Positions 57,048 to 64,000 of a stretch of DNA of 64,000 nucleotides are shown here, one piece after another (within the stretch, counting starts at the first letter, position 1; each line of letters opens with the position of its first letter). A program made the position numbers and the translations under genes. The stretch lies in assembly GCA_910586735.1 (NCBI GenBank), contig CAJUJW010000002.1, positions 18,056 to 82,055 of the forward strand, given 5' to 3'. The notes beneath the pieces are model-generated. The model searched no databases. It was not told where the DNA came from and saw nothing but the letters and a program-made list of their open reading frames with translations. Source of the DNA: an uncultured Oscillibacter sp. Its GTDB lineage: Bacteria > Bacillota > Clostridia > Oscillospirales > Oscillospiraceae.

Positions 57048-57937
57048 ACCTTCTCCCCCACATTCTTTCCAAGAATTCCGGCGGGACGGATCATCAGGAC
57101 CACGATCAGAATCAAATAGACAAAGGTATCGGACATTGAGGAGCAGATATAGGTATTGGCCCCGGACTGCACAACGCCGATGACCAGTCCGCCCAGCACC
57201 GCGCCGGGGAGGGAGCCGATGCCGCCCAGCACCGCCGCCACAAAGGCGTAGATGCCCAGCGTCGCTCCCATGGTAGTGAACACCTTGGGATACTGGGCCA
57301 CGTACATCAATGCCGCCACCGCCGCCAGCCCCGCGCCGATGCCGAAGGTGAGGAGGATAGTGTGATTGACATTGATGCCCATGAGGGTCGCCGCCGCCTT
57401 GTCCTCCGCCACACAGCGCATGGCGCAGCCGATCCGGGTCTTCTGCGTAAAGCCGTACAGCGCCGCCATAATGACGGCGGAAACAACCACCGTGATGATG
57501 GTGGCGTAGCTGACGGAGACGCCGCCGATGGAGACGGTTTCGGCGAAAAGCGTGTAAGGGACCTTGGGGTCCGGCCCAATGGCCGGGATGGCCTGGGCCA
57601 GATTTTCCAGCACAAAACTCATGGCGATGGCGGTAATCAGGCAGGTCAAACTGTTCCCGGTTTTTCGCACGGGCCGGTAGGCCAGCAGCTCCACCAGCAT
57701 TCCCACACAGGCGCAGATGACAATGGCGGGAACCACCGCCAGCCAGCCGGGGAGGCCCAGGCCCAGCATGACGGGGATGCAGAAAAACAGGGCGTAGCCG
57801 CCCACCATGATGAAGTCGCCGTGAGCGAAGTTGATGAGCTTGATAATGCCGTAGACCATGGTATAGCCCAGGGCGATCAGGGCGTAGACACTGCCCAGCC
57901 TCAGGCCGGTGATTAAAAACTGAATGAATGTATTCAT
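57044..57937 (-). CDS. livH: Branched-chain amino acid ABC transporter permease LivH
   Basis: 297 residues from ATG 57937 (MNTFIQFLITGLRLGSVYALIALGYTMVYGIIKLINFAHGDFIMVGGY), the classic LivH start, with AAAAGGAGAAG upstream; an ATG seven codons earlier is possible. RIGCAMRCVAEDKAAATLMGINVN and AAVLGGIGSLPGAVLGGLVIGV are LivH motifs. Partner of LivM in the membrane channel. Follows livK by 84 bp. Confidence 0.94.
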   Translation of the reverse strand: MNTFIQFLITGLRLGSVYALIALGYTMVYGIIKLINFAHGDFIMVGGYALFFCIPVMLGLGLPGWLAVVPAIVICACVGMLVELLAYRPVRKTGNSLTCLITAIAMSFVLENLAQAIPAIGPDPKVPYTLFAETVSIGGVSVSYATIITVVVSAVIMAALYGFTQKTRIGCAMRCVAEDKAAATLMGINVNHTILLTFGIGAGLAAVAALMYVAQYPKVFTTMGATLGIYAFVAAVLGGIGSLPGAVLGGLVIGVVQSGANTYICSSMSDTFVYLILIVVLMIRPAGILGKNVGEKV

Positions 57938-58020
57938 GAAGCATCTTCTCCTTTTCAAATGGAGAACCGAGTGGGGGGAGGCGGAGCGCCTCCCCCGGTC
58001 CGCGGGATATACCGGTTCGG

Positions 58021-59274
58021 TCAGCTCAGGCTCACGGCCTTGACGGTGATTTTGGTGACGCCGGCGTCGCCGTCGTGGTAGGCGTAGCCCATCAGCACGC
58101 CGTCCTTGATGGGGGTTCCGGTTTCGTCGAAAGAGAAGGTGCCGCAGGTAGTGTCATAGACGGCGCTGGTGTCCGCCAGGGCGGCCTGGACGCTGGTGGC
58201 GTCGGAGGCGCCGCAGGCCTCCATGGCGGCCTTGTAAACATAGACGGCGTCGTAGGCCAGGGCGTCGAAGTTGTTGGGCGTCTCTCCGTATTCGGCCTCG
58301 TAGCTTGCGACAAAGTCGGCGGAAACGCCGCTGGAGGCCAGCTCCGTGGAGTAATGGTTCACAAAATAGACGTTGTTGTACACGGACAGATCCGCTCCGT
58401 CTGGGATGGTGGTCTCGGTGTTGTCCACGCCGTCGGCCCCCAGAAGGACGCCGGTGAAGCCGACGCTGCGGGCCTGAGGCACCAGGTAGGGACCCATGAC
58501 GTCATAGTAGAAGGGGGTGAACACCAGCTCGGCCCCGGCGGAGACCATTTTGTTGAACTGGTTGGTGTAGTCCACCTCGGTCATGGAGGCGACGGACTCT
58601 TCCGCAACGATCTCCAGGCCCTTGTCGCCGCAGGCGGCGGTGAAGGCGTCCCGCAGGCCGGCGGAGTAGGTGTCGGCGGAGCAGTAGACGATGCCCACCT
58701 TCGTATAGCCCTCATCCTTGGCGTACTGGGCCGCCAGCTCGCCCTGGAAGGAGTCCCGGAAGCAGGTGCGGAACACATAATCCATTGCGGTGGTCAGGGA
58801 GTCCGCCGTGCCGGAGGGGGTAATCATAACGGTGCCCTCGGAGTTGGCGACGGAGGTGATGGCGCTGGTACAGCCGGAGGTGGCGGAGCCCACGACCAGC
58901 TGGATACCGTCGGAGATCAGAGCGTTCATGGCGTTGACGCATTCGGTGGAGTCGCCCTGATCGTCCTTGGTCTCTACGGCCAGCGGATGTGCGCCGTCGC
59001 TGAGAGAGACACCGCCGGTGGCGTTAATCTCCTTGATGGCCAGCTGTACGCCCTTTTCGATGTGGGTGCCGTATACGGCGAGACTGCCGGTCAGGGGGCC
59101 GATCATTCCCAGAGTGACGGCATCCCCTTCGTTTCCGGATGGCGCGTCTCCGCTTCCGGAGGGCGCGCTTCCGCCCGACGTATCCGCGGGAGCGTCGGTT
59201 TTCGCGCCGCAGGCGGCGAGGCTGAGCGTCAGACAGACGGCAAGAAACAGGGTCAGCAGGTTTTTCAATTTCAT
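58021..59274 (-). CDS. livK: Branched-chain amino acid ABC transporter substrate-binding lipoprotein
   Basis: 417 residues from ATG 59274 (after GGAGGAGAAGAAC). Signal MKLKNLLTLFLAVCLTLSLAA with lipobox LAAC (C22), a Ser/Gly/Asp-rich linker, then a Peripla_BP_6 domain (about 55-410): VTLGMIGPLTGSLAVYGTHIEKGVQLAIKEINATGG, VGSATSGCTSAITSVANSEGTVMITPSGT, and a YDAVYVYKAAMEACG region. First gene of the liv operon, with a 5' attenuator leader. The ligand is probably a branched-chain or related amino acid; small amides are also possible. Confidence 0.94.
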   Translation of the reverse strand: MKLKNLLTLFLAVCLTLSLAACGAKTDAPADTSGGSAPSGSGDAPSGNEGDAVTLGMIGPLTGSLAVYGTHIEKGVQLAIKEINATGGVSLSDGAHPLAVETKDDQGDSTECVNAMNALISDGIQLVVGSATSGCTSAITSVANSEGTVMITPSGTADSLTTAMDYVFRTCFRDSFQGELAAQYAKDEGYTKVGIVYCSADTYSAGLRDAFTAACGDKGLEIVAEESVASMTEVDYTNQFNKMVSAGAELVFTPFYYDVMGPYLVPQARSVGFTGVLLGADGVDNTETTIPDGADLSVYNNVYFVNHYSTELASSGVSADFVASYEAEYGETPNNFDALAYDAVYVYKAAMEACGASDATSVQAALADTSAVYDTTCGTFSFDETGTPIKDGVLMGYAYHDGDAGVTKITVKAVSLS

Positions 59275-59314
59275 GTTCTTCTCCTCCAATCACAATATAC
59301 CTTTCCCTAAATGC

Positions 59315-59363
59315 AAAAGGGCAAAGGCGTCCGAGAGTCACGCTCTCAGGACGTCTTTGCCCT
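59315..59363 (-). promoter_or_regulatory. ANTAR-type attenuator in the livK leader
   Basis: A 14-bp terminator stem (59319-59332 with 59349-59362, one G-T pair) followed by TTTT. The 5' arm (59348-59363) can fold as AGGGC / GTCCT around the hexaloop AAAGAC (A1, G4), as in the amtB leader. Confidence 0.72.
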
Positions 59364-59373
59364 TGATGCTTTT

Positions 59374-59403
59374 ACTTTACTACATCAGGGGCGGCGCCGT
59401 CAA
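59374..59403 (-). promoter_or_regulatory. Promoter of the liv operon
   Basis: TTGACG (59398-59403) and TAAAGT (59374-59379), 18-nt spacer. -35, -10 and flanks match the amtB promoter closely, including CCCCTCCATTGACGGC and the distal TTGTATGATTTTGCAGAA. Confidence 0.75.
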
Positions 59404-59539
59404 TGGAGGGGTTACCAAGATATTGGGCAGCAAAGCGGAAAAATTTCTGCAAAATCATACAACTCTATGAAAAAGTAGACATCATATCGCACATCTCGAC
59501 GCTCTGCGGGCCGCGAAGTATTTTATTGAAAAAACCACA

Positions 59540-59568
59540 TTGACAATCGCTGTCGAAGGCGCTAGAAT
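59540..59568 (+). promoter_or_regulatory. Promoter of purF
   Basis: TTGACA (59540-59545), 17 nt, TAGAAT (59563-59568), divergent to the liv operon. Confidence 0.85.
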
Positions 59569-59570
59569 AC

Positions 59571-59614
59571 GGAAAAAGGCAAGGGCGTCTTTTCCGGGAC
59601 GCTCCTGCTTTTTT
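59571..59614 (+). promoter_or_regulatory. ANTAR-type attenuator in the purF leader
   Basis: Antiterminator: GGAAAAAGGC / GTCTTTTCC (one bulged A, one G-U) closing the hexaloop AAGGGC (A1, G4) at 59571-59595. Terminator: GCAAGGGCGTC (59579-59589) pairs with GACGCTCCTGC (59598-59608), two mismatches, followed by six T. The two overlap. Confidence 0.75.
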
Positions 59615-59646
59615 CAATTTACGAATGCGACTGGAGAGGGAATCTT

Positions 59647-61074
59647 ATGGCGATTCATGAAGAGTGCGGCGTTTTCGGCGTTCTCGCTCTGCGGCCCGCC
59701 GATGTGGGGCGTCTGGCCTACTACGGACTTTACGCCCTTCAGCACCGGGGCCAGGAGAGCTGCGGCATCGTGGTCAACGACGACGGCGTCTTTGCATCCC
59801 ACAAGGACCTGGGACTGGTGGGGGAGGTGTTCAGCCAGGACATTTTAGACCGGTTTCCCCAAGGAACCATGGCGGTGGGGCACACCCGCTACGGCACCAC
59901 CGGGGCCTCCAACCGGCAAAACTGCCAGCCCATCGAGGTCAATCACCAAAAAGGCCATATGGCCATTGCCCACAACGGCAATCTCAGCAACGCCGCCGCC
60001 CTCCGGGATGAGCTGGAGCTGTCCGGTGCCATCTTCCACACCACCAGCGACACGGAGACGATTGCCTATATCGTCACCAGGGAGCGCCTGTCCGCTCCCT
60101 CCATCGAGGAAGCCCTCAGCCGGGCCATGAACCGCCTGGAGGGGGCCTATTCCCTGGTGCTCATGTCCCCTCAGAAGCTGATCTGCGCCCGGGATCCCCA
60201 CGGCTTCCGCCCCCTGTGCTACGGGCAGATGCCGGACGGAACCTATGTGGCCGCGTCGGAGAGCTGCGCCCTGTCTGCCGTGGGGGCGGCGTTTGTCCGG
60301 GACCTGGAGCCGGGAGAAATCCTGATTTTCCAGGATGGCCGTCTGACCTCCCGCCGGGAGCACTGCGGCAAATGCCAGCCCACGCCCTGCGTTTTTGAGT
60401 ATATCTATTTCGCCCGTCCGGACTCGATCATAGACGGTGCGTCCGTCCATGCCGCCCGGCTGCGGGCGGGGGCGATCCTGGCAAAGGAACACCCCGTGGA
60501 GGCGGATGTGGTGGTGGGCGTGCCGGACTCCGGCCTGGACGCCGCCCTGGGCTACAGCCAAGCGTCCGGCATCCCCTACGGCATCGGGCTGATTAAAAAT
60601 AAGTATATCGGCCGAACCTTCATTGCCCCCGGCCAGGAGCACCGCCTGGACCAGGTGCGGCTGAAGCTCAGCGCCATAGAGGAGACGGTCTCGGGGAAGA
60701 GGGTGGTTTTGGTGGATGACTCCATCGTCCGGGGAACCACCAGCGGGCGGATTGCCGCCCTTCTTCGGGAGGCGGGGGCAAAAGAAATCCACCTGCGCGT
60801 CTCCGCGCCACCCTTTCTGAATCCCTGCTACTATGGGACGGACATCGACTCCCGGGAAAATCTGATCGCCTGTCAGCACAGCGCGGAGGAAATCGCCAAA
60901 ATTATAGGCATCGATACCTTGGGCTATCTGCCCGTCTCCGCCCTGGAACAGCTCACGGGCTGTCCCCGCTGCTGCGACGCCTGTTTCACCGGGCGCTACC
61001 CCACCGCCGTTCCCGCCGATACCCGGAAGGACCGGTTTGAGCGGAAGCTGTCGGAGCGGGGAAGGAAGCCTTGA
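59647..61074 (+). CDS. purF: Amidophosphoribosyltransferase
   Basis: 475 residues. A short propeptide (MAIHEE) precedes the nucleophilic C7 of the N-terminal glutaminase (CGVFGVLAL, HRGQESCGIVV, GHTRYGTTGASNRQNCQP). The PRTase half has the PRPP loop VVLVDDSIVRGTTSG (about residue 353). Cys residues in TPCVFEYIYFARPDS, NPCYYG and CDACFTGRYP match the four [4Fe-4S] ligands of B. subtilis PurF. It transfers glutamine amide nitrogen to PRPP, the first step of purine synthesis. No other pur genes are nearby; it sits with asnB, both with ANTAR-type leaders, so glutamine supply appears to control it. Confidence 0.95.
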   Translation: MAIHEECGVFGVLALRPADVGRLAYYGLYALQHRGQESCGIVVNDDGVFASHKDLGLVGEVFSQDILDRFPQGTMAVGHTRYGTTGASNRQNCQPIEVNHQKGHMAIAHNGNLSNAAALRDELELSGAIFHTTSDTETIAYIVTRERLSAPSIEEALSRAMNRLEGAYSLVLMSPQKLICARDPHGFRPLCYGQMPDGTYVAASESCALSAVGAAFVRDLEPGEILIFQDGRLTSRREHCGKCQPTPCVFEYIYFARPDSIIDGASVHAARLRAGAILAKEHPVEADVVVGVPDSGLDAALGYSQASGIPYGIGLIKNKYIGRTFIAPGQEHRLDQVRLKLSAIEETVSGKRVVLVDDSIVRGTTSGRIAALLREAGAKEIHLRVSAPPFLNPCYYGTDIDSRENLIACQHSAEEIAKIIGIDTLGYLPVSALEQLTGCPRCCDACFTGRYPTAVPADTRKDRFERKLSERGRKP

Positions 61075-61122
61075 GGAAAACGGCGCCAGGAACGTTTCGC
61101 AGTCCTGCCGCATAGATTGTAC

Positions 61123-61164
61123 CGAGCAAGGGGGCTCGCGATGGTTCGCGGGCCCCCATTTTTT
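61123..61164 (+). promoter_or_regulatory. ANTAR-type attenuator between purF and asnB
   Basis: Antiterminator: perfect CGAGC / GCTCG stem (61123-61127, 61134-61138) around the hexaloop AAGGGG (A1, G4). Overlapping terminator: GGGGGCTCGCGA (61130-61141) pairs with TCGCGGGCCCCC (61146-61157, one G-U), followed by ATTTTTT. It ends 15 nt before the asnB start. Confidence 0.8.
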
Positions 61165-61179
61165 CAGGAGGGACAACAT

Positions 61180-63009
61180 ATGTGCGGAATCGCTGGAATG
61201 ATCGACTTTGAAAAGGACCTGCGGGAGCGGGAGAAAATATTGCTGGAAATGCAGTCCGCCCTGCGGAGACGGGGGCCGGATGAAGATGGGATCTACTTGA
61301 GCCCGCAGGCGGCCCTGGCCCATACCCGGCTATGCGTGGTAGACCCGGAGAACGGCCGCCAGCCCATGACCGTCCGCCGGGCGGGCCGGACCTGCACGCT
61401 GGTTTACAACGGGGAGCTGTACAACACGCCAGAGCTGCGGCGGGAGCTCTCCGCCGTCGGCTGGGACTTCACCGGCCACTCGGACACGGAGGTGCTGCTG
61501 AAAGCCTACATGGAGTGGGGGCCTGCGTGCGTGGACCGCTTGAACGGCATTTTCGCCTTTGCGGCATGGGACGGGGAAACATTGTTTTTGGCTCGGGATC
61601 GGATGGGGGTAAAGCCTCTGTTCTACTCGCTGACGGCGGAGGGGACCTTGGTGTTCGCTTCGGAGATCAAAGCCCTTCTTCGGCACCCGGATATTCCGCC
61701 GAAGGTGGATGCGGAGGGTGTGGCGGAGCTTCTGCTGATTGGCCCGGGCCGGACGCCGGGGCAGGGTGTTTTCCGGAATGTGCGGGAATTGCTGCCGGGA
61801 CAGTGCGGCGTCTTTGGCCGGGAGGGCCTGCGGCTGTGGAGCTATTGGAGGCTCACCGCCCGGCCTCATCTGGAAAGCGAGGCGGACACCGTGGCCCATG
61901 TTCGGGACCTGGTCCGGGACGCCATTCGGAGGCAGCTGGTCAGTGATGTGCCTGTCGGGACCTTCCTCTCCGGCGGATTGGATTCCAGCGTCATTTCCGC
62001 CGTGGCGGCGGAGACCCTGGGAGAGCGCGGGGAGCGGCTGAGGACCTTTTCGGTGGATTACCGGGAAAATGACCGCTATTTCACCGCTGGAAAATTCCAG
62101 CCCTCCGCCGATGGGCCTTACATCAAAGCCATGGCGGACGATTTAGACACTCTGCATACCAATGTAGTGCTGGATCCCGTCCAGGTGGCCGCGGCCCTGG
62201 ATGACGCCGCGGAGGCCCGGGACCTGCCGGGAATGGCGGATGTGGATTCGTCGCTGCTACTGTTCTGTCGAGAGGTGCGCGGGAATGTGACGGTAGCCCT
62301 CTCCGGAGAGTGCGCCGACGAGATTTTCGGAGGCTATCCCTGGTTCCGGGACCCGGCGGTCCGGGCGGAGAACGGCTTCCCCTGGGCGCAGTCCACGGCC
62401 TGGCGGGCGTCCTTCCTGACGCCGGAGTATGCGAAAAAAATGGACGTCGATGAGTTTGTCCGGCAGCACTGGCAGAAGACGCTGGCGGAGACGGACTGCC
62501 TGGATGACGATACGCCGGAGCAGAAGCGAGTCCGGCGGCTCACGCGGCTGAACATGGGCTGGTTTATGCAGACGCTTCTGGACCGGAAGGACCGCATGAG
62601 CATGTGGAGCGCACTGGAGGTCCGCGTGCCGTTCTGCGACTGGCGGATTGCGGAGTATTTGTACAATGTGCCGCCCGCGCTTCGGGAGCTTGGAGGACAG
62701 GAGAAGGGCCTGCTCCGGTCCGCGGCGGCGGGCTGGCTGCCGGAATCCGTGCTCCGCCGGAAAAAGAGCCCCTATCCAAAAACCGTTCATCCCATCTATC
62801 TGGAGACAGTCGCCCAGAGGCTGCGCCGGCTGCTGGACGACGGAAATTCGCCTCTTTTCGCCGTGGTCCGCCGGGAGGCGCTGGAGAATCTTTTGACCTG
62901 CGAGAGCCCCTGGCCCTGGTACGGCCAGCTGATGAGGCGGCCTCAGACGATCGCTTACTTTTTGCAGATGGATCACTGGCTGCGGGCCTATCAGGTCCGG
63001 CTGCTGTAA
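61180..63009 (+). CDS. asnB: Asparagine synthase (glutamine-hydrolysing)
   Basis: 609 residues from ATG 61180 (CAGGAGGG upstream), so that C2 in MCGIAGMIDF is the glutaminase nucleophile after Met removal. Glutaminase motifs RRRGPDEDG and YNGELYN are followed by the synthetase domain with the pyrophosphate loop FLSGGLDSSVIS (about 260-271) and LSGECADEIFGGYPWF. It makes asparagine from aspartate, ATP and glutamine. It follows purF by 105 bp across an attenuator, so asnB expression depends on antitermination even when purF is transcribed. Confidence 0.95.
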   Translation: MCGIAGMIDFEKDLREREKILLEMQSALRRRGPDEDGIYLSPQAALAHTRLCVVDPENGRQPMTVRRAGRTCTLVYNGELYNTPELRRELSAVGWDFTGHSDTEVLLKAYMEWGPACVDRLNGIFAFAAWDGETLFLARDRMGVKPLFYSLTAEGTLVFASEIKALLRHPDIPPKVDAEGVAELLLIGPGRTPGQGVFRNVRELLPGQCGVFGREGLRLWSYWRLTARPHLESEADTVAHVRDLVRDAIRRQLVSDVPVGTFLSGGLDSSVISAVAAETLGERGERLRTFSVDYRENDRYFTAGKFQPSADGPYIKAMADDLDTLHTNVVLDPVQVAAALDDAAEARDLPGMADVDSSLLLFCREVRGNVTVALSGECADEIFGGYPWFRDPAVRAENGFPWAQSTAWRASFLTPEYAKKMDVDEFVRQHWQKTLAETDCLDDDTPEQKRVRRLTRLNMGWFMQTLLDRKDRMSMWSALEVRVPFCDWRIAEYLYNVPPALRELGGQEKGLLRSAAAGWLPESVLRRKKSPYPKTVHPIYLETVAQRLRRLLDDGNSPLFAVVRREALENLLTCESPWPWYGQLMRRPQTIAYFLQMDHWLRAYQVRLL

Positions 63010-63024
63010 CCGGTCGCATTGACA

Positions 63025-63062
63025 AAAGGCGCCCCGGAACCTTCTGATTCCGGGGCGCCTTT
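63025..63062. terminator. Bidirectional terminator between asnB and hsp20
   Basis: Perfect 15-bp stem (63025-63039 with 63048-63062, AAAGGCGCCCCGGAA) that has A residues on one side and T on the other, serving both convergent genes. Confidence 0.9.
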
Positions 63063-63073
63063 GCGCGGTTTTG

Positions 63074-63520
63074 TCATTCGATGGCGATCGAGGTGGACTC
63101 GGGCAGCTGCTTCTGCTCCATCTTCGGCAGAGAGAGCTTCAAGATACCGTCTTCAAACTTGGCGGACACATCCTTGGGCTCCACACCCTCGCCCACATAG
63201 AAGCTGCGGCTGCAGGTGCCGGCGTACCGCTCCTGACGGATATACCGGCCCGCCTTGTCCGATTCGTCCTTATCCAGGCCCTTGGCGGCGCTGATGGTCA
63301 GATAGCCGTCCTTCAAATCCACGCTGACCTCGTCCTTCTTGAAGCCGGGCAGGTCGATGTCCAGCTCATAGGAGCTGTCCGTTTCCCGCACGTCGGTCTT
63401 CATCAGGTTCTTGGCGTGCTTCCCATACAGGGGATCGTGGCCCGGCATCACCGGGAACAGGTTGGAGTCACGGCCAAAGAAATCGTCGAACAGGTTCTCA
63501 CCAAAAATACTGGGCATCAT
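63074..63520 (-). CDS. Small heat-shock protein, Hsp20/alpha-crystallin family
   Basis: 148 residues from ATG 63520 (MMPSIFGENLFDDFFG), with GGAGG upstream. The alpha-crystallin domain (about 38-140) has DVRETDSSYELDIDLPGFKKDEVSVDLKDGYLTISAAK, FYVGEGVEPKDVSAKFEDGILKLSLPK (the A-x-x-x-n-G-v-L motif). It lacks a C-terminal I-x-I except STSIAIE at the end. ATP-independent holdase chaperone. Expression is controlled by the CIRCE element and promoter at 63601-63643. Confidence 0.95.
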   Translation of the reverse strand: MMPSIFGENLFDDFFGRDSNLFPVMPGHDPLYGKHAKNLMKTDVRETDSSYELDIDLPGFKKDEVSVDLKDGYLTISAAKGLDKDESDKAGRYIRQERYAGTCSRSFYVGEGVEPKDVSAKFEDGILKLSLPKMEQKQLPESTSIAIE

Positions 63521-63600
63521 AAGTCATTCCTCCATTCATATACCTCATTCAAATGCCCTGTTGAGGAGGCCCTTTGGGCGTTCCTCTTTTGAACGGCTCT

Positions 63601-63629
63601 GTTATACTCCACCGGATTAGCACTGTCAA
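63601..63629 (-). promoter_or_regulatory. Promoter of hsp20
   Basis: TTGACA (63624-63629) and TATAAC (63601-63606) on the reverse strand, 17-nt spacer; the -35 lies inside CIRCE. Confidence 0.85.
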
Positions 63630-63643
63630 TAGGCGAGTGCTAA
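63617..63643. promoter_or_regulatory. CIRCE element (HrcA operator)
   Basis: TTAGCACTG, nine bases, GAGTGCTAA: one mismatch to the canonical TTAGCACTC-N9-GAGTGCTAA. It covers the hsp20 -35, so HrcA would block the promoter until heat shock. Confidence 0.92.
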
Positions 63644-63890
63644 CGTTTACAAAGTATTGGATTTTTGTTCATAAAATATGCAATTTGATATTTTAGTTTA
63701 CCATATTTGCAATCCGTCCACAGGCTTATTTCTTTGTTTGTACCAGCGCACACGCTGCTCTGAGGATAAGGGCTGATTTATAGCCTTGAAAATCTCCATT
63801 ATCTGTTTCAGACCTGCCATTCTCGTGACAATTTCTGCTTGCTTGGTACGGCTGGGTACTCCTTGACCACATATTTGCCCACAGACAGAG
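63644..63890. other. AT-rich stretch without a secure gene
   Basis: Mainly low-GC sequence. A short reverse frame (63698-63904) encodes RMAGLKQIMEIFKAINQPL and SEQRVRWYKQRNKPVDGLQIW, which looks protein-like and may be a remnant, but no ribosome site or relative was recognised. Confidence 0.35.
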
Positions 63891-63924
63891 AAAAACTGGC
63901 CCACCGGGACACCCCCGGTGGGCC
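63891..63924 (-). terminator. Intrinsic terminator of the gene entering from the right edge
   Basis: 11-bp stem GGCCCACCGGG / CCCGGTGGGCC (63898-63908, 63914-63924), followed on the reverse strand by AGTTTTTC; 8 bp past the stop at 63932. Confidence 0.88.
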
Positions 63925-63931
63925 GCAGTTC

Positions 63932-64000
63932 TCAACCAGCCTTGCTCTCTGCCCTCAGCCGCTCCCTTTCGGCGGCTACCTCCGTTTTCATCTCGGTTAT
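63932..64000 (-). CDS. C-terminal end of an unidentified charged protein (partial)
   Basis: The reverse frame from base 64000 reads ITEMKTEVAAERERLRAESKAG and stops at 63932. Only 22 residues are visible, helical and charged like a coiled-coil tail. A terminator follows directly, supporting a real gene. Its identity cannot be told. Confidence 0.6.
   Translation of the reverse strand: MTEMKTEVAAERERLRAESKAG

Overview
The window looks like chromosomal DNA of a high-GC gut Firmicute of the Oscillospiraceae type (Flavonifractor/Lawsonibacter/Dysosmobacter-like). This is inferred from the GC-rich coding bias, AGGAGG-type ribosome sites, TTGACA/TATAAT promoters, AgrA/AgrC-like and DUF4179-type regulators, a CIRCE-controlled hsp20, an Fe-S type PurF and Clostridia-style ANTAR control. 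No rRNA and no CRISPR array were seen. There is one tRNA gene, tRNA-Pro(CGG).

Layout. 1-9.3 kb: an ABC ATPase cut by the window edge, a TraX-like membrane protein, a LytTR response regulator/GHKL kinase pair, an MFS exporter with its TetR repressor and palindromic operators, and a large hybrid sensor kinase. 9.4-24.4 kb: a carbohydrate cluster around a divergent promoter at 14.2-14.3 kb. The left arm (aldolase, DhaK, DhaL, RpiB-like and TIM-like isomerases, DeoR) is the known tetrulose module that turns erythrulose into D-erythrose 4-phosphate. The right arm carries a sugar isomerase/epimerase, class II aldolase, FGGY kinase, a DctPQM TRAP transporter and a second HpcH aldolase. A permease and a xylulokinase gene with an in-frame TGA follow on the other strand. 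24.5-27.6 kb: a lacZ-type beta-galactosidase.

27.8-33.7 kb: two tandem paralogous cassettes, each ECF sigma factor / DUF4179-like membrane anti-sigma candidate / secreted stalk-domain protein. Four copies of one promoter motif with an identical 15-nt spacer precede both sigma genes and both secreted-protein genes. 33.8-38.4 kb: a TIR-transmembrane-MORN protein next to a membrane Rossmann protein with a C-terminal RyR-like segment, plus a PH-domain protein. This is a candidate undescribed NAD-derived signalling or defence pair. 38.7-43.1 kb: YolD plus Y-family polymerase, an EEP-family hydrolase, then decayed genes (HAD phosphatase; a SDR/3-hydroxyacyl-CoA dehydrogenase fusion broken at a poly-C tract) and a transposase relic. 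43.5-47.7 kb: tRNA-Pro followed by a small lower-GC integrated element (tyrosine integrase, small proteins, HTH proteins, a DUF6076-like protein) with a gene-free stretch of about 860 bp.

47.8-63 kb: a nitrogen cluster with an Amt-PII fusion, an ANTAR antiterminator protein, glutamine synthetase, a LIV-type amino-acid ABC transporter operon with an aminotransferase, and divergent purF and asnB. Five of its leaders (amtB, glnA, livK, purF, asnB) contain an intrinsic terminator overlapped by a hairpin whose six-base loop has A at position 1 and G at position 4, the ANTAR recognition pattern. The locally encoded ANTAR protein therefore probably controls the whole block by antitermination. 63-64 kb: hsp20 under CIRCE and the end of an unidentified gene.
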